64,000 nucleotides of DNA from Gammaproteobacteria bacterium (GTDB taxonomy: Bacteria; Pseudomonadota; Gammaproteobacteria; Competibacterales; Competibacteraceae), in assembly GCA_024234995.1 (NCBI GenBank), contig JACKNF010000017.1, positions 1-64,000 on the forward strand, given 5' to 3'. The translations under genes and the position numbers were made by a program. The notes below the pieces were generated by a model. That model did no database searches, had not been told where the DNA came from, and saw only the letters and a program-made list of their open reading frames with translations. The number at the start of each line of letters is the position of its first letter. The first letter of the stretch is position 1. Shown in pieces: positions 53,587-62,055 of this stretch.

Positions 53587-53610
53587 ACATAACGGGGCGT
53601 CGTAAACGCG
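53587..53610 (-). other. attC-like right arm at the upstream edge of the array
   Basis: The minus strand reads CGCGTTTACGACGCCCCGTT ending in GTTATGT, similar to the right end of an attC (inner arm plus GTTRRRY core with one mismatch). It lies 14 bases before the GFA start. No matching left arm is visible, so it may mark the array boundary. Confidence 0.35.
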
Positions 53611-53765
53611 GCACTTTCTTGGTAGTGTTGATATGGTGTTGCAGATCTTCTGCTAGAAACCGGCGTGATATGCGAGTTTCCATCGATGGGGATCACCTGG
53701 CATTGCCTTGGCAAATCCACTGGCCAGTCTGCTCAATGCTGCCGGGATCATGCCGCCATTGCTGA

Positions 53766-54104
53766 TTATCGCCGGTCGCTGGAGCGGGATGGCAGAAACA
53801 GTTCCGGCCAATGCCGGACCTGGCACGTCCGGCATAGCAAATAAGCCAGCGTGACTACATTGCCCAGCAAGAACAACGCTATGATCCACGCGACCGCTCG
53901 CCAGCGAACGGGTTCTACCAGCCACAACCAAACGGCGATGAAAAGCAAGCCAATCCCTAAGTCAATCAGAGTGACGATTCCCCAGGGGTCAGCGATGACA
54001 TAGCGCAATCCAGCCAGTATGTGGTTGTGATTGCTGGCGATTAGAATGGCTGTTGCCAATAGGCCAAGCAGGATTCCGCAAACAATGACGACAAAACGCA
54101 GCAT
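53766..54104 (-). CDS. Small membrane protein of unknown function, 112 aa
   Basis: Three TM helices (about 4-24, 38-61 and 68-90), starting MLRFVVIVCGILLGLLATA, with a short Cys-containing tail (LLCRTCQVRHWPELF). The composition and GC content match the chromosome rather than the array. It resembles DUF1475-type membrane proteins in size and hydrophobic pattern, but I cannot confirm a family. Transcription is divergent from the CFA-like gene. Confidence 0.65.
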   Translation of the reverse strand: MLRFVVIVCGILLGLLATAILIASNHNHILAGLRYVIADPWGIVTLIDLGIGLLFIAVWLWLVEPVRWRAVAWIIALFLLGNVVTLAYLLCRTCQVRHWPELFLPSRSSDRR

Positions 54105-54335
54105 GGAAATTTCCGAGGCAATGGAAGGGGCTTTTCAACAAGACCACAGCAGCGGTGGGAAGTGCATTTATCGGTGTCAATCTACCTTCCGCCCTAACCC
54201 TGTCCAACAAAAGAGAAGAGGGTAGCATGAAGAGCTTTGACTGTTTTCCCGCTGGCTGGGTGCTGGCGGTGTCCGGGTGATTCAATGGTGTATGGCAGAC
54301 GCTAGAATTATCAATTTTACCTGGGAGAGACAGGA
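54105..54335. other. Intergenic stretch upstream of the CFA-like gene
   Basis: No gene is supported. A CTACCTTC/GAGGGTAGC palindrome at about 54181-54228 resembles the dispersed GC-rich palindromes elsewhere in the window. Confidence 0.35.
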
Positions 54336-54440
54336 TTGAGTATACCGGACAGTAGACGCTGGCCAGTCTATCGCATGTACCGGCGCTGCACCCAGTGCCT
54401 TTATTCCCTGATTCTCCAAATGGAAAATCAATGGCAGTAA
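54336..54440 (+). CDS. Candidate 34-aa leader peptide before the CFA-like gene
   Basis: From a TTG at 54336, with GGGAGAGACAGGA ahead of it, a frame of 34 codons (SIPDSRRWPVYRMYRRCTQC and onward) ends in TAA 12 bases before the next gene. The strong AAGGAGG of that gene overlaps this stop, which would allow translational coupling. It contains a CxxC pair. No family is recognised and it may be non-functional. Confidence 0.3.
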   Translation: MSIPDSRRWPVYRMYRRCTQCLYSLILQMENQWQ

Positions 54441-54452
54441 GGAGGATGCTTG

Positions 54453-55553
54453 ATGCTCAAGATAGCCATTGATCTCATGGAGCGGGGTTCTCTTCCCGGC
54501 TGGTTAATCCGGAGTGGCATCCGCCGGTTGCTGGGTAAACGATTGCAGCAGATGGGCAATGCTGTTGGCGATGACCGGATGCACGATGTAATGCTGACCC
54601 GATTGGAGGCAGAATTGCGTAACAGTCCCATAGCCTCATTTACGGCTTCGACGAACCAGCGCCATTACGAACTACCCGCCAGCTTTTTCCAGAAGATCCT
54701 GGGGCCGCGATTGAAATACAGTGCCTGCTGGTGGCCGGAGGAAGTGAAAGACTTGGAAACGGCGGAAGCAGCGATGCTGGCGTTGACTTGCGAACGGGCG
54801 GAATTGGGTTTTGATCAGGATATTCTGGAACTAGGATGTGGTTGGGGGTCGCTAACTTTATGGCTGGCAGAGTTTTATCCCGATTCGCGCATTGTCGCTG
54901 TGCCGGACTCTAACTCGCAACGGGAGTTTATTGAGGCGCGCTGCCGGGAACGGGGTTTCGATAATGTGCGGGTGATTACCGCCACTATGAACGAATTTTA
55001 CACTGACCAGCATTTCGATCGGGTGCTGTCGGTGGAGATGTTCGAACACATGCGTAACTGCCAGGAATTGATGGGGCGTATTCACGCTTGGCTAAAGCCA
55101 GGTGGCAAGCTGTTCGTGCATATCTTCACGCAGCGCCATCTGGCCTATCTCTTCGAGACCGGGGGCGAAGACAACGGGGTAGGGCGTTACTTCTTCACCG
55201 GCGGGCTGATGCCTTCGCGGGATTTGCTGCCGCGTTTCCGGGGTGATCTCCAGTTGGAGGAGGATTGGCATTTCAATGGTTGCCACTATCAGCGCACTTT
55301 GGACGCGTGGCTGACTCATCAGGATCGGTATCGGGAAGAGATTCTGACGCTATTCCGGGAAGCCTATGGTCCTGGCGAAGCAGAACGCTGGTTTCAACGC
55401 TGGCGGATATTTTTCATGGCCGGTGCTGAACTGTTTGGTTACCGTAACGGCGAGGAATGGGGCGTATCACATTACCGGTTTGGTAAGGTCAAGGCCGCCG
55501 AAATGGCAACATCCGGTTTAGAAAGCCATCTTTCTCAAGCCAGTGGTGTTTGA
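54453..55553 (+). CDS. Cyclopropane-fatty-acid-synthase-like SAM methyltransferase
   Basis: A 366-aa class I methyltransferase. The SAM motif is ILELGCGWGSLTLWLAE (about 128-144), with YSACWWPE and MFEHMRNCQELM typical of the CFA synthase/coclaurine N-methyltransferase branch. The N-terminal part (about 1-95) is helical. The ATG at 54453 has an ideal AAGGAGG. True CFA synthases carry a bicarbonate-binding Glu and a longer N-domain, so a different lipid or amine substrate is possible. Its 3' end overlaps the convergent cytochrome b561 gene by 65 bp. Confidence 0.9.
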   Translation: MLKIAIDLMERGSLPGWLIRSGIRRLLGKRLQQMGNAVGDDRMHDVMLTRLEAELRNSPIASFTASTNQRHYELPASFFQKILGPRLKYSACWWPEEVKDLETAEAAMLALTCERAELGFDQDILELGCGWGSLTLWLAEFYPDSRIVAVPDSNSQREFIEARCRERGFDNVRVITATMNEFYTDQHFDRVLSVEMFEHMRNCQELMGRIHAWLKPGGKLFVHIFTQRHLAYLFETGGEDNGVGRYFFTGGLMPSRDLLPRFRGDLQLEEDWHFNGCHYQRTLDAWLTHQDRYREEILTLFREAYGPGEAERWFQRWRIFFMAGAELFGYRNGEEWGVSHYRFGKVKAAEMATSGLESHLSQASGV

Positions 55554-56055
55554 GACCGATGCTGACGTGCCAAGCGATGAACACCACGGCGGCGTAGCTG
55601 AGGACAATATGCGTCGCCATCATGGCGGCAGCCAGCCCGCCTTGCTTGCCGATGGGGTTGGGTAAATCGTAGAGACCAAACAGCTTAACCCCGAAACCGC
55701 CCGCCATAACGAATAGATAGCCACTGAGGGGCAGCAGGAACATGCACCAGTACAATCGAACTTCATTCCAGTGGGAAAATACCCGCTCTGCGGGGGACAG
55801 GACCGGTGCCCAATCAGGTAGAGGTGTGGTCTTGCGCCAGATCAGCCGCGCTAATGCCAGTACCAGCAGCATCAGTCCAATGGACTTGTGCCAGTTGTAG
55901 AAGTCGCCCTGCGTCAGGGTCAGCAACGTCTTGTCTCTCGCCAGATGCGTCATGATTGCAGCGCTGAGATATTGCCAGATGAACAGGATAAAAACTGACC
56001 AATGTAGAAAACGGGTGACCGGGCCGTAATAAGTAGCGGAGTTTTTGAGGGGCAT
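55489..56055 (-). CDS. cybB: Cytochrome b561 (CybB family)
   Basis: A 188-aa four-helix membrane cytochrome. Candidate haem-ligand histidines are in TRFLHWSVFILF, YNWHKSIGLML, MMATHIVLSY and FIAWHVSIGLKHHW. It transfers electrons from quinol, with superoxide-quinone activity shown for E. coli CybB. The ATG at 56055 has GAGGA upstream, whereas the longer frame to 56082 lacks one. The last 65 bp lie over the end of the opposite CFA-like gene. Confidence 0.9.
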   Translation of the reverse strand: MPLKNSATYYGPVTRFLHWSVFILFIWQYLSAAIMTHLARDKTLLTLTQGDFYNWHKSIGLMLLVLALARLIWRKTTPLPDWAPVLSPAERVFSHWNEVRLYWCMFLLPLSGYLFVMAGGFGVKLFGLYDLPNPIGKQGGLAAAMMATHIVLSYAAVVFIAWHVSIGLKHHWLEKDGFLNRMLPFRRP

Positions 56056-56164
56056 AACGGAATCCTCGGTTTGCGTGTCCATGCAATTAATTTTAGAAGA
56101 ATGGAAACTTGCGATGGGTCTGCTTTTCGCGGATGCGAATCAGCGCAGACCTCTTGCCAGTTCA

Positions 56165-57853
56165 TCAGAGTTCTCCGTCCCTCGCCGATAACGCGGCTTT
56201 TTCCACCATTTCTTGCGCATGGGCTAGGGTATTGGCTGTTAATTCAAGTCCGCCCAGCATCCGGGCAATTTCCGCGATGCGTTCCCCGGTCTCCAGCATT
56301 TGCACCCCGGTATGCGTCGTTTCACCATCCGTGCGTTTTTCCACCTTCAGCTGCTGATGCGCCTGCGCTGCCACCTGTGGCAGATGCGTCACACACAACA
56401 CTTGCCGGTTGCTACCCAAAGTCCGTAATTGCCGGCCGACCACTTCCGCTACGCCGCCGCCGATACCGGTATCGACTTCGTCAAAGATTAATGTTGGAAT
56501 GCGGGCAGCGCGGGCGGTAATGACCTGAATGGCCAAGCTGATGCGCGATAATTCACCACCGGATACGACTTTGGACAATGGCCGCAATGGTTGTCCCGGA
56601 TTGGCGCTGACCAGAAACTCCGCGGTTTCCAGTCCACCGGCGGCCGGTTTCTCCAATCGCTCTAACGCAATGCTAAAATGCCCTCCAGGCATTCCTAGTC
56701 CCGCCAGTGCCTGCGAAACCCGTTCACTCAGTTCCCTTGCCGCCGCCGTCCGCCGTTCGCTCAGCGGTCCGGCGCACGCCTGATAAGCTGCCCGCGCGGT
56801 TTTCGCCGCCTGTTGCAGCTCATCAAGCCGGGTCTCGCTGTGTTCCAGTCCGTCCAGTTCCGCTTCAAATCGTGCCCGCAACGCCGGTAGCTCCCCCACA
56901 TCCACCCGATGCTTGCGTGCCAGCTGATAAGCAGCAGTTAGCCGCTGGTCAACCTGGGCGAGATGTCCAGGATCGAGATCCAGCGCCTGCACATAGCTGC
57001 GCAATTCACTGCTGGCTTCTTGCACCTGAATCAGTGCAGCGTTCAGCAGCTCGCCCACCGGAGTCAGCCGGGCATCCAGCCGGCTCAGCGCATCCAGTTC
57101 ACGCAAACTCTGGTGCAGCCGGCCGGCGACGGTGTTTTCATCATTCTCATTCAGCCAGGCCAGCAGGCACTGACCGGTTTCCAGCAATTGGCTCGCATGA
57201 GCCAGCCGCTTCTGCTCGCTTTCGAGCTCTGCAACCTCCCCTTCAGCCAGATTGAGCGCCGCTAGCTCTCGCAGGTGATAACGCAGGATGTTCAATCGGG
57301 CATCGCGTTCGTTACTGGCCTGGCGCAGATCGCGCCATTCCTGCCGCAGCCGGCTCCAGCTCCGGTAGCGCTCCGCTAAATCCATGACAAGCGTTTGGTT
57401 GCCTGCATAATCGTCCAGCAATTGCCGCTGCGCTTCACGCCGCAGCAATGATTGGTGCTCATGCTGCCCGTGGATGTCCACTAACCGCTCACCCAGTTCC
57501 CGCAACGCCTGTGCCGGTTGGGGAACGCCATTAATGTAGTTGCGCGAACGGCCATTGCGGGCCACCACCCGTCGTAGATGGCATTCCTGGTTGCTGTCCA
57601 GGTCGCGTTCGGTCAGCCAGGTACGCGCCGCTGGCAGGGCGTCGAGATCGAACACCGCGCTAATATCAGCGCGTTCCGCGCCGTGGCGAATAGTGCTGCT
57701 ATCGGCCCGGCCGCCCAATAGCAGGCCAATGGCGTCTACCAGAATCGATTTGCCAGCGCCGGTTTCTCCGGTGACCGCAGTCATGCCAGCTGCCAATTCC
57801 AGTTCCAATTCCCCGACGATGGCGAAATCGCGAATGCGTAACTGGGTCAGCAT
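56165..57853 (-). CDS. recN: DNA repair protein RecN
   Basis: A 562-aa SMC-like ATPase for double-strand break repair. The N-terminal Walker A is VTGETGAGKSILVDAIGLLL, coiled-coil arms span about 165-370, and the C-terminal half has the signature LSKVVSGGELSRISLA and Walker B LIFDEVDTGIGG. Length is standard. It is 7 bp after nadK, the typical gammaproteobacterial pair. Confidence 0.96.
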   Translation of the reverse strand: MLTQLRIRDFAIVGELELELAAGMTAVTGETGAGKSILVDAIGLLLGGRADSSTIRHGAERADISAVFDLDALPAARTWLTERDLDSNQECHLRRVVARNGRSRNYINGVPQPAQALRELGERLVDIHGQHEHQSLLRREAQRQLLDDYAGNQTLVMDLAERYRSWSRLRQEWRDLRQASNERDARLNILRYHLRELAALNLAEGEVAELESEQKRLAHASQLLETGQCLLAWLNENDENTVAGRLHQSLRELDALSRLDARLTPVGELLNAALIQVQEASSELRSYVQALDLDPGHLAQVDQRLTAAYQLARKHRVDVGELPALRARFEAELDGLEHSETRLDELQQAAKTARAAYQACAGPLSERRTAAARELSERVSQALAGLGMPGGHFSIALERLEKPAAGGLETAEFLVSANPGQPLRPLSKVVSGGELSRISLAIQVITARAARIPTLIFDEVDTGIGGGVAEVVGRQLRTLGSNRQVLCVTHLPQVAAQAHQQLKVEKRTDGETTHTGVQMLETGERIAEIARMLGGLELTANTLAHAQEMVEKAALSARDGEL

Positions 57854-57860
57854 GACAGTA

Positions 57861-58763
57861 TTAGATAAAGGGCGAAGCTTCCGGACTGAGGCCCCAGCGT
57901 AGCTTGGCCCGGAGCAGCTTAAAATAATCGTGGTTCACCGGATGAAGCAGTTTCACTTTGTGTGCTTTTTTGCGAATCACAACCCGGTCGCCAGGTTCAA
58001 TAGCCAGACTGATCTGTCCGTCACAGGTAATCTGGGACTGGGTTGTGGTGGCTGCATTGAGTACTACTTCGATACTGCTGTCGGCGCTGACCACGATGGG
58101 CCGATGGGTTAAGGTGTGCGGGCAAATCGGCACTAACACCACAGCTTCCAGGCCAGGGTAGATAATCGGCCCGCCGCTGGCCAGCGCGTAGGCTGTCGAG
58201 CCTGTCGGTGTAGAGATAATTAACCCATCAGCATGGTAGGCATTGAGAAAACGGTTGTCGAGAAAGGTGTCCACCTCAATCATTCGCGCCACTTCACATT
58301 TATGAACTACCACATCATTCAGCGCATCGGCTTCGCCAGTGACTTGGCCGTTGTGCAGTACTTGGGCGTGCAGCAACAAGCGGCGCGCTTCGCGGAATTC
58401 GCCGTTGAGCACCTCATCAAGCCGATGCGGAATCTCTCCGGGCGACACGTCAGCCAGAAAGCCCAACCGGCCTAGATTAATACCCAGAATCGGTGTTTCG
58501 TAATCGACCAGTGAGCGGGCGGCATTCAGCATAGTGCCATCGCCGCCCATGACAATCGCCAGATCGCATTGTTCGCCAATTACTTCCCGGCTAGCGACTT
58601 CTAAGTCGTGGTTAGGAATGAGCCGGGCTGAAATATCGTCAAGCAGCACGCGCAATTGGCGCCGCCGCAGATGGGCAGCGATCTGATGGAGGGTACCGGC
58701 AACATTGGGATCGCCGAATTTGCCGATCAGGCCGATAGTGTGGAAGACCGGAGTGGAGAACAT
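57861..58763 (-). CDS. nadK: NAD kinase
   Basis: A 300-aa kinase making NADP from NAD. The family motifs are IVMGGDGTMLNAAR (about 71-84), GINLGRLGFLADV, NDVVVHK (with N-D in the usual NE position) and STPTGSTAYALASGGPI. AAGGAATC precedes the ATG. It is the first gene of the nadK-recN pair and is divergent from the Aer-like receptor across an AT-rich gap. Confidence 0.96.
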   Translation of the reverse strand: MFSTPVFHTIGLIGKFGDPNVAGTLHQIAAHLRRRQLRVLLDDISARLIPNHDLEVASREVIGEQCDLAIVMGGDGTMLNAARSLVDYETPILGINLGRLGFLADVSPGEIPHRLDEVLNGEFREARRLLLHAQVLHNGQVTGEADALNDVVVHKCEVARMIEVDTFLDNRFLNAYHADGLIISTPTGSTAYALASGGPIIYPGLEAVVLVPICPHTLTHRPIVVSADSSIEVVLNAATTTQSQITCDGQISLAIEPGDRVVIRKKAHKVKLLHPVNHDYFKLLRAKLRWGLSPEASPFI

Positions 58764-59239
58764 GATTCCTTACTGATGTGGTAGAGACAAACAACTTATC
58801 ATTTTAGATGACGGAGCACCAAGTATCGGATTATCTCGAGCAATGCGCTATTGATTCTAATGTTAGTTTTTTTGACAATATAGTTGTTTTTGTAAATTTG
58901 TATTAATAATGATACGAGAGCGTTAAATTAATTTTATGATATTTTCTATAAATGACGTTCAAAAATCCCCATAAGTGAGTTTTATATATTAATATATTGA
59001 TTTTAATGAATTAATTTTCTTTTCTTCCGGTTGTATAGTAAAGAGCCTGAATTTATCTGGTAAATAGCTAATATATAAATACCCAAGATATAATCAACGT
59101 GTTATGCCTTATGGGCTGGCTGGCCAGATCATCTGTCAGTATCCTGGAATGTCTTCTAAGCGTGTTTGAAATGGCTGTAAAAATCGCCCCTTGAGTCATT
59201 TTGAGATTCCCTGAAAATCAAATCACCGGATCAAAAATC
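58764..59239. other. AT-rich intergenic region
   Basis: 476 bp, strongly AT-rich between about 58840 and 59090, without a credible gene on either strand. It probably contains the divergent promoters of nadK and the chemoreceptor gene. I could not identify a sigma-28 (TAAA-N15-GCCGATAA) or sigma-70 site with confidence. Confidence 0.5.
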
Positions 59240-60832
59240 ATGCGCGCTAATCTACCTGTTACTAATATAGAGCACTCGCTTGAAGAGAATGCCACTCTAG
59301 TTTCCACGACTGATCTCAAAAGCCGGATTACTTATGCCAATCCTGCTTTTGTCGAGATCAGTGGTTTCTCTGAGGAAGAATTGATTGGCGCACCGCATAA
59401 CCTCGTACGCCATCCTGATATGCCGCCAGAGGCTTTTGCAGATTTATGGCAAACGATCCAGTCGGGCCGGTCATGGACCGCGTTAGTCAAAAACCGCTGT
59501 AAGAATGGCGACTATTATTGGGTCAAGGCCAACGTGACGCCTCTGGTCGAAAATAACGAGCCGGTCGGTTACATGTCCGTTCGCGTCAAGCCTAGCCGTG
59601 AAGAAATTGTTGCAGCTACTAAGCTCTATCAGGCAATGCGCGCAGGGCAAAGCCGCTATGGGATCCGCAACGGTGTTGTCGTTCGCAAGGGATTACTGAG
59701 CAAGCTGGCTTTCTGGCGCTCCATTGGCATCACCACCAAGATCTGGATCGCCGTGCTGGTCATGGCATTCGCCATCATCGGGGTCAATGTTATCGAGGCG
59801 TTTGAAAGGGGTGCTAGTTCGCCGGACGCTGGCTTCGACGGAATGCGATTGCTCGTGACAGGGGCGGTCAGTTTGGCGCTGGCGGGTGTGATGGGTGTCT
59901 GGCTGTCCATTTCAGTAGTCCGGCCTCTGAAAGTCATTCTGGATGCTGCCCGGCGCATCGCCAGCGGGGATCTGGGCGGTCATGTCAATGTTTCTCGCAG
60001 TGATGAACTCGGACGAATTCTAAGAGTTCTTAACCAGACTAATGTTAACCTGCTGGGGCTTGTTGGGGATGTCCGTACCCAGGCCTTGGATATCCGCGCT
60101 GAGATTGAACAAATTACCAGCGGTATCAGCGAACTATCTGCCCGGACGGAGTCCCAGGCATCCAGCCTTGAAGAGACCGCCGCCAGTATGGAGCAGCTCC
60201 ACGCTACCGTGCAGCAAACCGCTGACTTAGCCCAACAGGCGAATCAGATAACGTTGTCGGCTTCGGCGGTCGCCGAGCAGAGCGGCGAAGTGGTTGGCCG
60301 TGTAGCGGCCAATATGACGGATATCAATGCCAGTTCGACCAAGATCGCCGCCATCATCGGCGTGATCGATGATATCGCCTTCCAAACCAATATCCTGGCG
60401 TTGAATGCCGCCGTTGAAGCAGCCCGGGCGGGGGAGCAGGGCCGGGGATTTGCCGTTGTTGCTGCGGAAGTACGCAATCTGGCACAGAAAACCGCGATTG
60501 CCGCAAAAGAAATCAAGGGCCTGATTTCCGACTCGCTGAGCACCGTTCAATCCGGTACGCAACTTTCTGGAGAGGCGAGCAAGACCATGGAAGAAGTCGT
60601 GGCAGCCGTCAAGCGGGTATCGGCGATCATGACTGAAATCCACCAGGCGACCCGTGAGCAGGCCAGCGGTATTGGCCAAGTCAACGAAGCGGCGATGCAG
60701 ATTGACCGGACGACTCAGGAAAACGCGGCATTCGCTGAAAGAATTACTATGGCGGCCAACTCATTGATCATTCAATCAAATGTTCTTACCGGCGCGGTCA
60801 ATGTTTTTAAGACCGATTTGAAACGGGGCTAA
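59240..60832 (+). CDS. Aer-like PAS chemoreceptor (aerotaxis type)
   Basis: A 530-aa receptor with an N-terminal cytosolic PAS domain of the Aer type (NPAFVEISGFSEEELIGAPH, NLVRHPDMPPEAFADLW), which binds FAD in Aer. Two closely spaced TM helices (about 165-187 and 200-222), HAMP (about 223-275) and the signalling hairpin IIGVIDDIAFQTNILALNAA follow. The ATG at 59240 is used; an upstream TTG at 59201 is in frame but less likely. It probably senses redox or energy state and drives swimming bias. The next gene is an HD-GYP phosphodiesterase. Confidence 0.93.
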   Translation: MRANLPVTNIEHSLEENATLVSTTDLKSRITYANPAFVEISGFSEEELIGAPHNLVRHPDMPPEAFADLWQTIQSGRSWTALVKNRCKNGDYYWVKANVTPLVENNEPVGYMSVRVKPSREEIVAATKLYQAMRAGQSRYGIRNGVVVRKGLLSKLAFWRSIGITTKIWIAVLVMAFAIIGVNVIEAFERGASSPDAGFDGMRLLVTGAVSLALAGVMGVWLSISVVRPLKVILDAARRIASGDLGGHVNVSRSDELGRILRVLNQTNVNLLGLVGDVRTQALDIRAEIEQITSGISELSARTESQASSLEETAASMEQLHATVQQTADLAQQANQITLSASAVAEQSGEVVGRVAANMTDINASSTKIAAIIGVIDDIAFQTNILALNAAVEAARAGEQGRGFAVVAAEVRNLAQKTAIAAKEIKGLISDSLSTVQSGTQLSGEASKTMEEVVAAVKRVSAIMTEIHQATREQASGIGQVNEAAMQIDRTTQENAAFAERITMAANSLIIQSNVLTGAVNVFKTDLKRG

Positions 60833-60859
60833 GCGGCTGCACATATTCGAGGGAACGTC

Positions 60860-61978
60860 ATGGTAGAGAAATTCATAACGCAAGATTTTCAGCATACAAT
60901 CCTTATTGTTGATGATATGCCGGAAAATCTCACGGTGCTAGGCAAGTTGCTGCAACCCAGCTACCGGGTGCGCGCGGCTGTTTCTGGTCCGCGCGCTTTG
61001 CAGATTGCAGCATCCGAGCCGAAGCCGGACTTGATCCTGCTCGACGTAATGATGCCTGAAATGGATGGCTATGCCGTTTTGGAGCGCTTACGCAAGGATG
61101 CCTCTACCCAGGATATTCCGGTGATTTTCGTCACCGCATTAGATACCGCCGAAGACGAACAGCGTGGTCTTGATTGCGGTGCAGTCGACTACATCACCAA
61201 ACCCTTGCAGCCAGCTATTGTACTGGCTCGCATTCGAACACATCTGGAACTCAAGCAGGCGCGTGACTGGCTCAAAGACCAGAATGCGTTCCTGGAAGCC
61301 GAGATCAATCGCCGGTTGAGCGAAAATCTTCTGGTCCAGGAGGTGAGCATCCATGCCTTGGCGCGTCTCGCCGAGGTCCGCGACCCAGAAACCGGTAATC
61401 ATTTACGCAGAACCCAGGAATATGTGCGAGTCCTGGCCAAACAATTGCAGCCGCACCCTCGGTTTTCCGCCTTCCTCAGCGATCACACCATTGATCTGAT
61501 GGCGCGATCTGCTCCATTGCATGATATCGGCAAGGTCGGTATTCCCGATCACATCCTGCTCAAGCCAGGCAAGCTGACTTCGGAAGAATGGACGATCATG
61601 AAAACCCATGCCCAGCTTGGCAGCGAGGCCATCGAACAGGCTGAGCGTGATGCCGAAAAACCGGTGAAATTTTTAATGCTGGCCAAGGAAATCACCCGCT
61701 GGCACCACGAAAAATGGGATGGTAGCGGCTACCCGGATGGCCTCGCCGGCGAAGCGATCCCCGTTTCAGCACGGCTGATGGCCTTGGCGGACGTGTTTGA
61801 TGCCCTCATTAACCGGCGTGTCTATAAGCCACAGATGCCGTTCGAACAAGCCCTCGAAATCATCGCCGCCAGCCGCGGTAGCCAATTCGATCCGGATGTG
61901 GCGGACGCCTTCCTGGCAATCTTTGATCAATTTCAAGCTATTGCCAAGCGCTATAGAGACAATGAACCTGCGAGCTGA
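60860..61978 (+). CDS. REC-HD-GYP response regulator (cyclic di-GMP phosphodiesterase, RpfG type)
   Basis: A 372-aa two-domain regulator. The receiver (about 13-130) has the DDMP pair, acceptor Asp in LILLDVMMPEMDG and KPLQ. A short coiled coil (about 133-160) leads to the HD-GYP domain with HDIGKVGIPDHIL, HHEKWDGSGYPDGL and ALADVFDAL, all catalytic signatures intact. It should hydrolyse cyclic di-GMP when phosphorylated. GAGGG precedes the ATG. It is 27 bp after the Aer-like receptor and 77 bp before the multi-PAS sensor, a likely signalling operon. Confidence 0.95.
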   Translation: MVEKFITQDFQHTILIVDDMPENLTVLGKLLQPSYRVRAAVSGPRALQIAASEPKPDLILLDVMMPEMDGYAVLERLRKDASTQDIPVIFVTALDTAEDEQRGLDCGAVDYITKPLQPAIVLARIRTHLELKQARDWLKDQNAFLEAEINRRLSENLLVQEVSIHALARLAEVRDPETGNHLRRTQEYVRVLAKQLQPHPRFSAFLSDHTIDLMARSAPLHDIGKVGIPDHILLKPGKLTSEEWTIMKTHAQLGSEAIEQAERDAEKPVKFLMLAKEITRWHHEKWDGSGYPDGLAGEAIPVSARLMALADVFDALINRRVYKPQMPFEQALEIIAASRGSQFDPDVADAFLAIFDQFQAIAKRYRDNEPAS

Positions 61979-62055
61979 ATGGGTATTTTACCAGTGGAAC
62001 CCCTGTATTGTGCGGCAGAAGCCGCGCTTGAGCGGGTTTATTGAAACAAGCCATT

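Noticed and set aside
49627..53610. Possible CRISPR or phage origin of the repeated spacer-like sequences between small genes
   Set aside because: The repeats are not regular or identical, there are no cas genes or phage structural genes, and the arms fit attC consensus instead.
53653..53931. 92-codon minus-strand frame overlapping the small membrane protein gene
   Set aside because: It runs in a different frame through a gene with clear TM helices and has no recognisable motif.
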